Made by a program: the position numbers and the translations under genes. Source: Sulfurimonas sp. (GTDB lineage: Bacteria > Campylobacterota > Campylobacteria > Campylobacterales > Sulfurimonadaceae). From it: a DNA stretch of 64,000 nucleotides. Every line of letters begins with the position of its first letter. Position 1 is the stretch's first letter. The stretch covers positions 1 through 64,000 of the forward strand of contig JAOFSE010000005.1 of assembly GCA_028044295.1 (NCBI GenBank), read 5' to 3'. The notes beneath the pieces are model-generated. The model made no database searches. It had not been told where the DNA came from and saw nothing but the letters and a program-made list of their open reading frames with translations. Shown in pieces: positions 34,900 to 44,329 of the stretch.

Positions 34900-36120
34900 A
34901 TGCTTATCCCAAATGATTTACTAAAAAATAAAAAAGTTCTTCTAGGAGTTACAGGCTCTATTGCAGTATATAAATCACTGGAAATAGTCCGTTATTTAGT
35001 AAAAGCTGGAGCAGAGGTAAAGGTCATAATGAGCGAATCTGCGAAAAAATTTGTAACACCTCTTACTTTTGAAACTTTAACATCCAACCAAATACTTGAT
35101 GACAACAATGAATCTTGGGTGGATGAGCATAACCATATTAAAGCTGGTGATTGGGCTGACATGATGCTTATAGCACCAGCAACAGCCAATACTATAGCAA
35201 AACTATCACATGCTGTAGCAGACAGTATTCTACTGCAAACTGCTCTCGCATACCCTGGTGTAAAGCTACTAGCTCCATCAGCAAATACTAATATGATAGA
35301 AAGTCCAATCACACAAGACAACTTAAGATTGCTAAAACTATCTAAATATGAGTTTGTAGATACACAGGTAAAAGAGTTAGCGTGTAAAACAACTGGAAAT
35401 GGTGCTATGGCTGAGCCTATAGATATTTTCTGGGCTTGTGCTAGAAAACTTTTAGAAGATAACTTTTGGCTCAATAGAAGTGTAATCGTGACTGGTGGTG
35501 GTACTATAGAAAAAATAGATGATGTTCGTTATATTTCTAACTATTCAAGTGGAAAAATGGCTTCTTCACTAGCTACGGCTCTTTACTGCAAAGGTGCAGA
35601 TGTCGAGCTTATAGCTTCAAAGTTTGAGAATGAACTTCCAACTAATCTAAACACTCTACATGTAGAGAGTTCAAATGAGATGTATAAGTCACTTTCAAAG
35701 TCTCTTCATATAGTAACAAAGAAAGAGAAAAAACCATATCTCTTTATGGCCGCTGCTGTTAGTGACTATGTTCCCCAAACTATACAAGAAGGTAAACTAA
35801 AAAAAGACCTTATAGGCGATACTTGGGATATGAAATTAAAACAAAATATAGACATCCTAAAGTCTATTGATAAAGCAGATATTACAACAGTCGGATTTAA
35901 AGCAGAAATGGATAAGACTAAAGCATTAGACAATGCTTTATCAATGATTTCCAAGAAAGATTTAGATGCTGTTTGTTTAAATATTTTACAAGACTCTTCA
36001 AGTTTTGGAACAGATAATAATAAAGTAGAGTTTATTTCTAAAGATGAAGTCAAATCTATCCACTCTGCTGATAAGGTAACAGTATCTCTACATATACTAG
36101 AGCATTCAAAGACTCTTTAA
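34900..36120 (+). CDS. coaBC: Phosphopantothenoylcysteine decarboxylase/synthetase
   Basis: Bifunctional coenzyme A enzyme with 406 residues. The N-terminal CoaC flavoprotein shows LGVTGSIAVYKSLE (FMN site), LIAPATANTIAK and the SANTNM motif; the C-terminal CoaB part shows VTGGGTIEKIDDVRYISNYSSGKM and AAAVSDYVP. Intact and of usual length. It opens the coaBC-uppS-prepilin peptidase-LptF/G-truA run on the plus strand. Confidence 0.96.
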   Translation: MLIPNDLLKNKKVLLGVTGSIAVYKSLEIVRYLVKAGAEVKVIMSESAKKFVTPLTFETLTSNQILDDNNESWVDEHNHIKAGDWADMMLIAPATANTIAKLSHAVADSILLQTALAYPGVKLLAPSANTNMIESPITQDNLRLLKLSKYEFVDTQVKELACKTTGNGAMAEPIDIFWACARKLLEDNFWLNRSVIVTGGGTIEKIDDVRYISNYSSGKMASSLATALYCKGADVELIASKFENELPTNLNTLHVESSNEMYKSLSKSLHIVTKKEKKPYLFMAAAVSDYVPQTIQEGKLKKDLIGDTWDMKLKQNIDILKSIDKADITTVGFKAEMDKTKALDNALSMISKKDLDAVCLNILQDSSSFGTDNNKVEFISKDEVKSIHSADKVTVSLHILEHSKTL

Positions 36121-36166
36121 TTAAAAAAACGATACAATCCTATGAAAATAAATATGGAAAATATGT

Positions 36167-36841
36167 ATGAATGAACTCAAGCACATCGCTATTATCATGG
36201 ATGGAAATGGTCGTTGGGCTGAGCTTCAAAACAAAAAACGAGTACAAGGGCATGAAGCTGGGGCCAAAGTTGTAAAAGAGATTACAACATACTGTTCTAA
36301 AAGTGAAGATATAGAAAGATTAACTCTTTACGCCTTTTCAACTGAAAACTGGAAACGTCCTCGTTTAGAAGTAGAATTTTTAATGAAGCTTTTAGAAAAA
36401 TATCTAAAAGATGAGCTAGAGGTATACTTAGAGAACAATGTAAAGTTTGAAGCTATTGGCGATATAAGAGCCTTTTCAAATTCACTTCAAAAAACTATAA
36501 AAGATATAGAAGAAAAGACATCTCACTGTGATGGTTTAGTTCAATCACTTGCTCTTAACTATGGCGCACAAGATGAGCTACTTAGAGCAGTAAACAGTAT
36601 AAAAGATAGAGGCAATATCACAGAGTCTATGTTATCTAATGCACTTGATTGTAAACATAATGTTGACTTACTTATCCGTACAGGTGGAGACCATAGACTC
36701 TCAAACTTTTTGCTATGGCAATCAGCTTATGCAGAATTGTTTTTTTCTGATACACTTTGGCCAGACTTTAAAAAAATAGAATTAGAAAATATAATAAAAA
36801 AATTTACAAAAATTGAGAGAAGATTTGGAGGGCTAAAATGA
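36167..36841 (+). CDS. uppS: Undecaprenyl diphosphate synthase
   Basis: Elongates farnesyl diphosphate to the C55 carrier lipid for cell-wall synthesis. 224 residues with the catalytic IIMDGNGRWAE, the substrate region LTLYAFSTENW and the end motif DLLIRTGGDHRLSNFLLWQSAYAEL-like Arg/Gly-rich stretch. Slightly shorter than E. coli (253). The stop overlaps the next gene by four bases. Confidence 0.95.
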   Translation: MNELKHIAIIMDGNGRWAELQNKKRVQGHEAGAKVVKEITTYCSKSEDIERLTLYAFSTENWKRPRLEVEFLMKLLEKYLKDELEVYLENNVKFEAIGDIRAFSNSLQKTIKDIEEKTSHCDGLVQSLALNYGAQDELLRAVNSIKDRGNITESMLSNALDCKHNVDLLIRTGGDHRLSNFLLWQSAYAELFFSDTLWPDFKKIELENIIKKFTKIERRFGGLK

Positions 36842-37656
36842 CAATTTTAATTATAGCGCTTCTAGTTGGTATATCTTTTGGTTCATTTTTAAATGTAGTA
36901 ATTATTCGTATACCAAAAGAAGAAACTATCATCTATGGTGGCTCCCATTGTACATCTTGCGGTGAGGGTCTAAAGCCTTGGCATAATATTCCACTTTTTT
37001 CATGGATATTTTTAAGAGGAAAGTGCTCATATTGTTCCGCTAAAATTTCTATACAATACCCTATTATTGAACTAATTACGGGATTGATATTTTTGCTACT
37101 TGCAAGTAAGTTTGGACTGAATTTTCCAATGATACTTATAGCTATGAGTTTTTCAATGCTTTTAGCACTATCAACTATAGATATAAAGTATATGATGGTT
37201 CCGGATTCACTAAATCTTTTAGCAATATTTTTTGCTATTTTTGGTGCTTGGAGTTTAAATGGAGTACTAATAAACTTTGAAAACGCTATGATTTTTGCTG
37301 GTGGCTTTACACTTTTACGATTTTCACTATCTTACATACTTACATCATCTGCACAAAGAGAAGCCAGAAAAACTATTACACCATGGACAAAAAACTATCA
37401 CACATACCCATTCATAGAAGCTATGGGTGAAGGTGACATAATGGTTGCAGCAACTATGGGTGCTCTACTTGGTGTGAAACTAACACTTGGGGCTATATTT
37501 TTCTCAGCAATTTTAGCTCTTCCTATTATGATGATACAGCTTAGAAGAGATCCTGAGAATAATAGAGTTCCTTTTGTTCCATTCTTAGCTCTTGCTACTT
37601 TCATAATTTATATATTTGATGCACAAACACTCGCACTTATAGAGGCAATTTACTAA
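36838..37656 (+). CDS. Type IV prepilin peptidase / leader peptidase (A24)
   Basis: Membrane aspartyl peptidase that cuts and methylates prepilin-type leaders; 272 residues, eight predicted helices. The N-terminal cytoplasmic loop has two CxxC pairs (CTSC, CSYC) for zinc, as in PilD. Catalytic Asp residues are in TIDIKYMMVPD and the GEGDIMV motif. No pilin gene occurs in the window. It overlaps uppS and abuts the next gene. Confidence 0.9.
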   Translation: MTILIIALLVGISFGSFLNVVIIRIPKEETIIYGGSHCTSCGEGLKPWHNIPLFSWIFLRGKCSYCSAKISIQYPIIELITGLIFLLLASKFGLNFPMILIAMSFSMLLALSTIDIKYMMVPDSLNLLAIFFAIFGAWSLNGVLINFENAMIFAGGFTLLRFSLSYILTSSAQREARKTITPWTKNYHTYPFIEAMGEGDIMVAATMGALLGVKLTLGAIFFSAILALPIMMIQLRRDPENNRVPFVPFLALATFIIYIFDAQTLALIEAIY

Positions 37657-38675
37657 TGCATGAATTAAAAAAATACATAAGAGACTCTTTAGCAGTTATA
37701 TTTTTATCAATCTTTATTCCACTGTTTTCTATAGCGTCAATAGTATTTCTTATTAAACTTGCTACCTATACAGCTGTTATAGAACTTAGTATTTTCGAGA
37801 TGGCAAAGTTATACTTTTTCATAGTTCCAGAACTCTTATTTTACACACTACCAATATCATTTTTTGTAGCATCAACACTAACTCTTTTTAAACTATCTAA
37901 TGACAATGAAATAGTCGTTCTTTTTGCTCTAGGAATCAAACCAAAAGTCATACTGCAAGCATTTTTACAACCTGCACTTATTTTGTCGACTATTCTATTT
38001 ATAAACTTTTTTGTAATTTTTCCTCATGCAAAGATTTTATCAAAGAACTTTATTATTTATAAAAAAAGTGAGGCGAAATTTAACCTTTCTGCTTCAGAGT
38101 TTGGACATAAATTTGGAGAGTGGTTACTCTATATTGGTACAGAAAATGTAGATGGAACTTACTCAAATGTAGTTCTATTTAACAAAGATAAAAAAGAAGA
38201 AGTACTGATAGAGGCTAACAAAGCTGAAATAATTAATAAAGATGGTTTATTAATACTTAAACTAACAACCGGTGAGGCTTACAGCTACTCTAAAGAGAAA
38301 TTCACTCAGATTGATTTTAAAACTATGTTTATTAACAACTATTTAGAGACTGACCTTTACAAATACAAATCAGCCATGAAATACTGGTTAGATGAAGACT
38401 TTAGAAAAAAACGTATTAAAGCGTTTACGGTAAGTATGCTCTTTGCCATTTTCCCACTTTCTAGTATATTTTTAATACTTAGTATTGGTATTGTACATGT
38501 AAGACACCAAAAGGGTAAGATTTATCTATATCTATTTTTAGGTATAGTTATTTATGATGCTCTTGTTTTAGGTCTTCAAGGTGCTCTATCTCTCTACACA
38601 ATACCTGTCATGCTTATAATATGGTTTAGCGCAACATATATAACATACAAAAAAACAATTGTAGCTAGGTTTTAA
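37656..38675 (+). CDS. LptF/LptG-family LPS transport permease
   Basis: 339 residues: about three helices (13-40, 60-80, 100-120) at the N terminus, a periplasmic beta-jellyroll domain (about 130-245), and three more helices at the C terminus. This is the YjgP/YjgQ layout, so it should form part of the Lpt complex that lifts LPS off the inner membrane. Which of LptF or LptG it is cannot be told. The first base overlaps the previous stop. Confidence 0.85.
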   Translation: MHELKKYIRDSLAVIFLSIFIPLFSIASIVFLIKLATYTAVIELSIFEMAKLYFFIVPELLFYTLPISFFVASTLTLFKLSNDNEIVVLFALGIKPKVILQAFLQPALILSTILFINFFVIFPHAKILSKNFIIYKKSEAKFNLSASEFGHKFGEWLLYIGTENVDGTYSNVVLFNKDKKEEVLIEANKAEIINKDGLLILKLTTGEAYSYSKEKFTQIDFKTMFINNYLETDLYKYKSAMKYWLDEDFRKKRIKAFTVSMLFAIFPLSSIFLILSIGIVHVRHQKGKIYLYLFLGIVIYDALVLGLQGALSLYTIPVMLIIWFSATYITYKKTIVARF

Positions 38676-38683
38676 TACCCTTT

Positions 38684-39394
38684 ATGAGAGTGGCTTTAAC
38701 AATCTCATACAATGGTACACACTACCTAGGCTCACAGTCTCAGAAATCCACTAAAAATACTATTTTAGGTAACCTTCAAACTGTACTCTCTGAGATAAAT
38801 ATAGATTCAAAAGTTGTAGCTAGTGGTAGAACTGACAAAGGTGTCCATGCTACAGGACAAGTATGTCACATAGATGTTCCAGAGTTTTGGAATGATACTA
38901 CTAAGCTAAAAAGAGTTCTCAACACCATGCTTCCTAAATCTATACATGTAAAGAGTGTAGTTAGTGTAGATGATGAGTTCCACGCAAGGTATGGCGCTAA
39001 AAAAAGAGTCTATAGATATATAATAAAAGAGTCTATGAGTAATCCATTTGAAGATCAATTCATTACCTTTGTTGATAAGATAGACTTTGAGAGAATAGAA
39101 AAGAATATAAAGCTTTTTAAGGGTGAATTTGATTTCAAAAACTTTATGAAAACTGGTAGTGATGTAAAGTCTACATGTAGAGTTGTATATAACTCATATG
39201 CCTACAAACACAATGGCTATATAATACTTCACTTTGAAGCGAATGGCTTTTTAAGAAGTCAAATAAGACTTATGGTCGGTTCCTTACTTGCACTAGACTC
39301 TAATGAGATTCTAGAACTACTAGAGTGTAAAAAACAGCATAAAGTTAAACCTGCAAAACCTAATGGACTATATCTGGCAAAGATAAAGTACTAA
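38684..39394 (+). CDS. truA: tRNA pseudouridine(38-40) synthase TruA
   Basis: Pseudouridine synthase for the anticodon arm; 236 residues, typical length for the phylum. Catalytic Asp is in ASGRTDKGVHATGQ; RVYRYII and NGFLRSQIRLMVG are also conserved. The gene follows the permease by 8 bases, so it is probably the last member of this operon. Confidence 0.95.
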   Translation: MRVALTISYNGTHYLGSQSQKSTKNTILGNLQTVLSEINIDSKVVASGRTDKGVHATGQVCHIDVPEFWNDTTKLKRVLNTMLPKSIHVKSVVSVDDEFHARYGAKKRVYRYIIKESMSNPFEDQFITFVDKIDFERIEKNIKLFKGEFDFKNFMKTGSDVKSTCRVVYNSYAYKHNGYIILHFEANGFLRSQIRLMVGSLLALDSNEILELLECKKQHKVKPAKPNGLYLAKIKY

Positions 39395-39403
39395 AAAACA
39401 CTA

Positions 39404-39428
39404 AGCAAAACATTCACTATATTTTGCT
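39404..39428 (+). terminator. Possible terminator after truA
   Basis: AGCAAAA (39404-39410) pairs with TTTTGCT (39422-39428) around an 11-base loop, ten bases after the truA stop. The stem is AT-rich and not followed by a T-run, so support is weak. Confidence 0.3.
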
Positions 39429-39460
39429 AGAATCTAGATAATTTAAAATGAAGAATTAAT

Positions 39461-39928
39461 ATGACTGAAGAAGATTTAAAAGACGTAGAACTACCAGATG
39501 GAATGAATGCTGAGACACTATCTCACTTAATGGAACCGAGAAATTATGGTAAGCTTGATAAGCCTAGCTGTATAGGTGTTGCTCTAGATGAGAAAACAAA
39601 AGAGTATGTAATATTTTATGGACTACTTGATGGTGAGATGATAAAAGATGCAAAATTTGCTACAAATGGTTGTCAAGACACGGTAGTAATAGGCTCTATG
39701 TTTACAGATATGATTATAAATAACAACTTAGACTATGCACATGGTGCTATTGCTAAAATGAATGAGAAACTAGGTTCTATGTCCGCGCAACAACAAGTAT
39801 GTGCAGACATAGTTTTTAGTTCATTTATAGCATCTCTGCAAAATCTTGAGAACTTGCAAAATGGTGAAGAAGAAGAGTTACATGTACTTAAAATGAAAGA
39901 TAGCTGCGAAGGAGAAAACCTTGGATAA
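39461..39928 (+). CDS. NifU/IscU-like Fe-S scaffold protein
   Basis: 155-residue IscU/NifU-N-type scaffold. The three cluster Cys are present at 37, 71 and 114 (KPSCIGV, NGCQDTVVIGS, QQVCADIVFSS). The Asp that normally follows the first Cys (CGD) is missing (CIG), and the C-terminal NifU thioredoxin-like part is absent. The C-terminal 25 residues are acidic. It overlaps the next gene, a ferritin-like protein, by 8 bases, hinting at coupled iron supply. Its relation to the main scaffold of the cell is unknown. Confidence 0.78.
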   Translation: MTEEDLKDVELPDGMNAETLSHLMEPRNYGKLDKPSCIGVALDEKTKEYVIFYGLLDGEMIKDAKFATNGCQDTVVIGSMFTDMIINNNLDYAHGAIAKMNEKLGSMSAQQQVCADIVFSSFIASLQNLENLQNGEEEELHVLKMKDSCEGENLG

Positions 39929-40733
39929 GCTTTATCAAAAAAAACACCAACTATGGGTAAGTATAAACTTTGCATCATTTGCAATAAATGATGAAGAGAT
40001 AAAATCAAAACTGTATGACTTTGCTCAAATTGCCTTTAGACATATGAAGTGGATTGGTTCAGATGTACTTGAACGTGGCGACAACTATAACTACGATAGA
40101 GATCTGACTTTAAATAAGCGTAAGTCTGTTTTTGAAGTGATAAATGACTTAGTAAATACTACAAAAGAGACTATGACTCTTTATAGTAATACTATACTCT
40201 CACAAAGACTTAGAACTGATGATGAGTACCTATTAGAGTATCTATCCCAGATCCTAAAAGACGAATCAAACAATAAAGAAATAACAGCCTTTAACACGAG
40301 AAGAGAATGGCTTGACAAAAACCTTGCTCAAGATCAAATAGATGCACTTACACACTTTCTTTTTGAAGAGTTATACAAAGAGTATGAACTAATTCTTATT
40401 TACGCTTACATGCAAGCCAGAACGACTGAACTTATACAGTTTAATGTTTTTCAAGATCTTATTGATGAGTCTCACTTTCACCTAAAATCATTTGGGAATA
40501 TGATGGCAAAAATGGGGATACTAGCTCTTCCAAGAGAACTTCATGAGATGACTTACATCATCAAAGATTTAAAACAGTTTGTTACAGATGGTATAGCTGA
40601 AGAAGAAGCTGCTAAAGAGATGTGTAAAGAGTTAAGTGCAGCTATCAAGGATGAAGAGTTATCTAAGTTCTTTGACTTTATTAATTACCAAGAAAGTTAT
40701 CATATAGAGCTTATGCAGAAGTTATTAAAATAA
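39921..40733 (+). CDS. Ferritin-like putative diiron protein
   Basis: A 270-residue, almost all-helical protein starting at TTG 39921 with GGAG inside the nifU-like gene. Candidate iron ligands occur in separate helices: His41 (FRHMKWIG), Glu150/Glu155 region, Asp182-Glu183-His185 (IDESHFHLKS) and Glu258-x-x-His261 (YQESYHIEL). This fits a ferritin-like four-helix fold but no named family is certain. The overlap with the scaffold gene suggests an iron-delivery or redox partner. Confidence 0.6.
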   Translation: MDKLYQKKHQLWVSINFASFAINDEEIKSKLYDFAQIAFRHMKWIGSDVLERGDNYNYDRDLTLNKRKSVFEVINDLVNTTKETMTLYSNTILSQRLRTDDEYLLEYLSQILKDESNNKEITAFNTRREWLDKNLAQDQIDALTHFLFEELYKEYELILIYAYMQARTTELIQFNVFQDLIDESHFHLKSFGNMMAKMGILALPRELHEMTYIIKDLKQFVTDGIAEEEAAKEMCKELSAAIKDEELSKFFDFINYQESYHIELMQKLLK

Positions 40734-40742
40734 ATCATTTAA

Positions 40743-41486
40743 TTAACCTCTGATTTTTGCCCATAACATCCCTATATATTCATGCATAGCTATATGAGAC
40801 TTTTCAAGTGAACCTATATTTGGTGCTCTGAAATAACCTATAAATTCTCTTTTATGAAAGTCTGTAGGTGCTGGGATAGGATTTAACCCAAGTGATTTAA
40901 AGAGTTTCATAGACCTTGACATATGTGTTGCAGATGTTACTAATACAAAATTCTCATTTTCAGCAAGTATACTTTTTGTGAAAATAGCCTCCTCCTTTGT
41001 ATCTTTTGGAGCACCATTTACAATAAGGTTTTCCTCTTTAACTCCAAGTTCTATGGCTAAGTTAGCACTCATTTGTGCATTGCTTATATCTGTACTACCT
41101 TCATAGCCAGTTAAAATTATCTTAGAGCCTTGTATCTTATTATGTATAACTATTCCCTCTAATAATCTTGTACTAAATACCTGTGATGATAATGGTTGAG
41201 ACTTATCTGTATTGTGTCCAGACCCAAGTACATGTATATATTTTATATCATGTTTATAATCATACTTTGGATATTTATCTTCTAAATTTTTTACTAAAAA
41301 GTTTGAAAAAGGTGGATACGAAAAAAGCATAAATATACCAAATGCTGAACTCAAAACCACTTTTGCGTATAAGTACTTCTTTTTATATAAAAGATAAAAA
41401 CCAATAATAAAGAGAGAAAAAACTATTCCAAATGGATGAACAAAAAACGAAATAAACTTTTTTAACATAAACCCTAACTCATTCAC
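40743..41486 (-). CDS. ElyC/SanA/YdcF-family membrane protein
   Basis: 247 residues: two N-terminal helices (about 12-30 and 38-56) and a DUF218 domain with IHVLGSGHNTD, IILTGYEGSTD and VTSATHMSRS. In E. coli, ElyC and SanA affect peptidoglycan and envelope integrity by unknown chemistry. It overlaps the hydrolase gene by 8 bases, so both probably act in the envelope. Confidence 0.85.
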   Translation of the reverse strand: MNELGFMLKKFISFFVHPFGIVFSLFIIGFYLLYKKKYLYAKVVLSSAFGIFMLFSYPPFSNFLVKNLEDKYPKYDYKHDIKYIHVLGSGHNTDKSQPLSSQVFSTRLLEGIVIHNKIQGSKIILTGYEGSTDISNAQMSANLAIELGVKEENLIVNGAPKDTKEEAIFTKSILAENENFVLVTSATHMSRSMKLFKSLGLNPIPAPTDFHKREFIGYFRAPNIGSLEKSHIAMHEYIGMLWAKIRG

Positions 41487-42285
41487 TCATAACTCCATTA
41501 ATAATTTTTAGTATATCTTTGTCCCAGAGTAATTCATAATGAGTCAACTCATCAAACTCTTCATACATGGCAAGATTTTTCACATACTCTTTTAAGTTTC
41601 TTATGTTCTTAATATACATAATTTTATCACTTTTACTAGCAAATATATATGTTTTAGACTCTATTTTACTAACATGAGTAGTATTGTCGAACTTATACCT
41701 AAATATTCTTGATAAATTAAGTTTGGGTATCCGTTTAAAAAAACTAAACCTCTCTTTTACATGTCCATAAAAAGAGTCAAATGGTCCAATAAGAAAGACA
41801 CCTTTAGCTTTAATATTTGCTGCTATAAAAGATGCCACACCTGCTCCTAGTGAATAACCCATAATGTAAAAATCACCATATTTCTCTTTGGTAAATTCAG
41901 AAATTATAATTGCATCACTAAAAATTTTCTTCTCACTGGCTCTTCCACCACTTTTTCCAAACGATCTATAGTTAAAGGTCACTATTCTAACATGAGGATA
42001 AGATATAGCCATTTTCTTGATAAGTCCAATAACATCTTGATAGTTACCACCAAAATACAGTAATGTTCCATGTATACTAGGTAGCTTTCTATATAACTCT
42101 AAGGGTTCATATATAACTCCCTCTATTGTAACACCATCGTCCATCTTAAGATGTAAAATCTCAAATTCATTGTCTAAGTCCATCTCTCTATATATTGATG
42201 GTTTAAACGTAAAATAGTATTGAATATAGTAAAAAAGAAAAGCTGAAATAAATAAAATAATCACCGTTAAAATAATATAAGTCAT
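41479..42285 (-). CDS. Membrane-anchored alpha/beta hydrolase
   Basis: 268 residues with one N-terminal helix (3-22) and an alpha/beta hydrolase fold like the BEM46/YfhR family: TLLYFGGNYQDV oxyanion region, YNYRS-type FNYRSFGKSGG, nucleophile elbow MGYSLGAG (GxSxG), and likely Asp/His near SKSDKI and LTHYELL. Substrate unknown; context with the ElyC-like gene suggests lipid or envelope ester. Confidence 0.82.
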   Translation of the reverse strand: MTYIILTVIILFISAFLFYYIQYYFTFKPSIYREMDLDNEFEILHLKMDDGVTIEGVIYEPLELYRKLPSIHGTLLYFGGNYQDVIGLIKKMAISYPHVRIVTFNYRSFGKSGGRASEKKIFSDAIIISEFTKEKYGDFYIMGYSLGAGVASFIAANIKAKGVFLIGPFDSFYGHVKERFSFFKRIPKLNLSRIFRYKFDNTTHVSKIESKTYIFASKSDKIMYIKNIRNLKEYVKNLAMYEEFDELTHYELLWDKDILKIINGVMSE

Positions 42286-42345
42286 ATCTACCCTTCTCTT
42301 TAGTAATTATAGTATAATTTCAAAAATAATAAACAGGATAACTAT

Positions 42346-43080
42346 ATGCAAGCATTTGGAAAGTTCATAACAAGTATAGACATCGAATATGTAAAAGAGC
42401 AGTACTTATACATACAAGAAGATAATGAACTGATAGATGCAACTCAGCTAGAAAATATGCTCAAGAAAAAGCGTAAAACAGTAGCTGGAACTATATTTCT
42501 TTACAATCCGACTATTGCACCTATAGGTTATAAAGATAACGCATCTTTAGAATCTCAAGGATATGAGTTTAATGATCAGTTTGATGAACTTGAATTTGAT
42601 AAAAATTGTGGTCTCTTCTCTTCTGCTATAAAAGATGGGTACAGAGGAAAGCTAGTAGAGGTTAAATACCTATTTAATCTAAACAAACCAAATATTGAGC
42701 CTACTCCTATACTAGAAGAGTTTGATGCTGACTTAGATAGATACTCATCAGGTCAACTTACTCGCTATGATAAAGAACTGAATTATCAAGACATTCCTAA
42801 TATTCGTCTTAGTGGTAAGTTCGTATTTTTTGGCTCAGGAAACAAATATGACAGGCATCATAAATCTATCATAATCTATGCAAGAGCCCTTTCAGAACAA
42901 GTTAAAAAACTTGGTAAAGAGATTGCATTTATGCATGATAATAACTATGACAAAGAAGAAAGTCAAGAAATAGCATATTTCTTACCACCAACAGCCAGTG
43001 GTAAACTAAGAGATATTAGAGCAAATGCTTTTAAAAAGTCATTCTCAACAAATCCACCTACAATCATTAAAATAGGTTAG
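42346..43080 (+). CDS. Hypothetical conserved protein
   Basis: 244-residue soluble protein with no signal peptide or membrane helix. It has a KFVFFGSGNKYDRHHKS segment and a C terminus in TASGKLRDIRANAFKK style. I recognise no family. It lies alone, convergent with the FAD oxidoreductase. Confidence 0.6.
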   Translation: MQAFGKFITSIDIEYVKEQYLYIQEDNELIDATQLENMLKKKRKTVAGTIFLYNPTIAPIGYKDNASLESQGYEFNDQFDELEFDKNCGLFSSAIKDGYRGKLVEVKYLFNLNKPNIEPTPILEEFDADLDRYSSGQLTRYDKELNYQDIPNIRLSGKFVFFGSGNKYDRHHKSIIIYARALSEQVKKLGKEIAFMHDNNYDKEESQEIAYFLPPTASGKLRDIRANAFKKSFSTNPPTIIKIG

Positions 43081-44202
43081 TTACCCTAACCTTTTAGCCC
43101 ATCTTACAAATAATCTTACTGGGCTAATAGCTTCATCTATGTCCTTTGCATAAAGTATAAAGTCTTTTAACTGTTTTGCTAAGTATGGAGCTAAAACAAA
43201 ACCATACCCTGCACTTCCATTTAAAATATATAGATTAGGGTAGTATGTAAAGTCATCTGCACTATACTTTTTACCATTAGTTATATTTTTACAACTCCTC
43301 AAAGTCTCCCTAGATAATACTACCCTTCCTACTATGGGCATATAGTCACTACTTCCTGATCGTAAGCCTGTGTAATCTTTTATAACCTCAAGATCTTCTA
43401 AATCAATTGTTTTTCTAGCTTTATTCAATAACTCTACTCGACCATTCTCTATATCATAAGCCTTATTAGATGTTTGTGGATGATAGTGAACATCATGAGT
43501 TGCACCAATAGCTAACTCGCCATTCTCACTTTTTGAGATAGATACATCTTGATGTATCGTATATGGGTTATCTGTGCTTGTTTTTACATCAATCCTATGA
43601 CCCCAGATACCTCTTATTTTAATATATGGCTCATCTATAACGGACTTGTATGCACCCGTTGATAAAATAACATGTTTAGCAACATATACATCATTTATAA
43701 TCCACTGGCCATCATCATATATTAGAGTATCTACTTTCTCTTTTATATGCTTAGCACCTTTACTCATCGCACTACATATACTTTTTGCATTAACTACTGC
43801 TGTCTCCATACAAATATTTTCATAGCTATTAGCATACTCGCTAAGTCCACTCATAAAATCTTTTGGCGTATTTAAAAGTTCCAGCTTGGTACTTTTCTTA
43901 TATTCGTTTATATTTTTAGATGAGTCTTCATCCTTTGCAATATGTATGAGTCTACTTTTTTTAAAAAGTGTTGGAAAGTTTTTTTCATAATACTCCATAC
44001 TATAGCTAAAAGCCTTGTTTAATAATTCTTTTAAATCACCTGTTTTTGAAAACTTAGGAGATATAAATGCACCGGCGGCACCACTACCTCCACTAGATAT
44101 ACCATCCATATCAAAAATAATCACCTTCTTATTCTCCAAAGAGAACTCATATGCCATGCTACACCCATTAACTCCAGCACCGACAATTGCTATATCATAC
44201 AT
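43081..44202 (-). CDS. FAD-dependent oxidoreductase (DAO family, MnmC-like)
   Basis: 373 residues with an N-terminal FAD site IAIVGAGVNGCSMAYEF, a second motif SSGGSGAAGAFISPKF (like the ASGNxAG of MnmC) and a C-terminal GLRSGSSDYMPIVGRV. These resemble the oxidoreductase half of tRNA-modifying MnmC, which turns cmnm5U into nm5U. It stands alone without the methyltransferase half. Other amine oxidases of the DAO family are possible. Confidence 0.7.
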   Translation of the reverse strand: MYDIAIVGAGVNGCSMAYEFSLENKKVIIFDMDGISSGGSGAAGAFISPKFSKTGDLKELLNKAFSYSMEYYEKNFPTLFKKSRLIHIAKDEDSSKNINEYKKSTKLELLNTPKDFMSGLSEYANSYENICMETAVVNAKSICSAMSKGAKHIKEKVDTLIYDDGQWIINDVYVAKHVILSTGAYKSVIDEPYIKIRGIWGHRIDVKTSTDNPYTIHQDVSISKSENGELAIGATHDVHYHPQTSNKAYDIENGRVELLNKARKTIDLEDLEVIKDYTGLRSGSSDYMPIVGRVVLSRETLRSCKNITNGKKYSADDFTYYPNLYILNGSAGYGFVLAPYLAKQLKDFILYAKDIDEAISPVRLFVRWAKRLG

Positions 44203-44329
44203 CTTTATCCAATTGTTTATTTACTTTATCCTATCTATTTTATCTTTAAACAGCTCTTTTAACCCAAAATTTATATATTTTCAATATCATTGTATAAAAT
44301 AATTTATAATTGGATTTATTTAGAATATT

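Noticed and set aside
34992-35474. 160-aa minus-strand frame inside coaBC
   Set aside because: Shadow of the intact coaBC gene; no ribosome site or family pattern.
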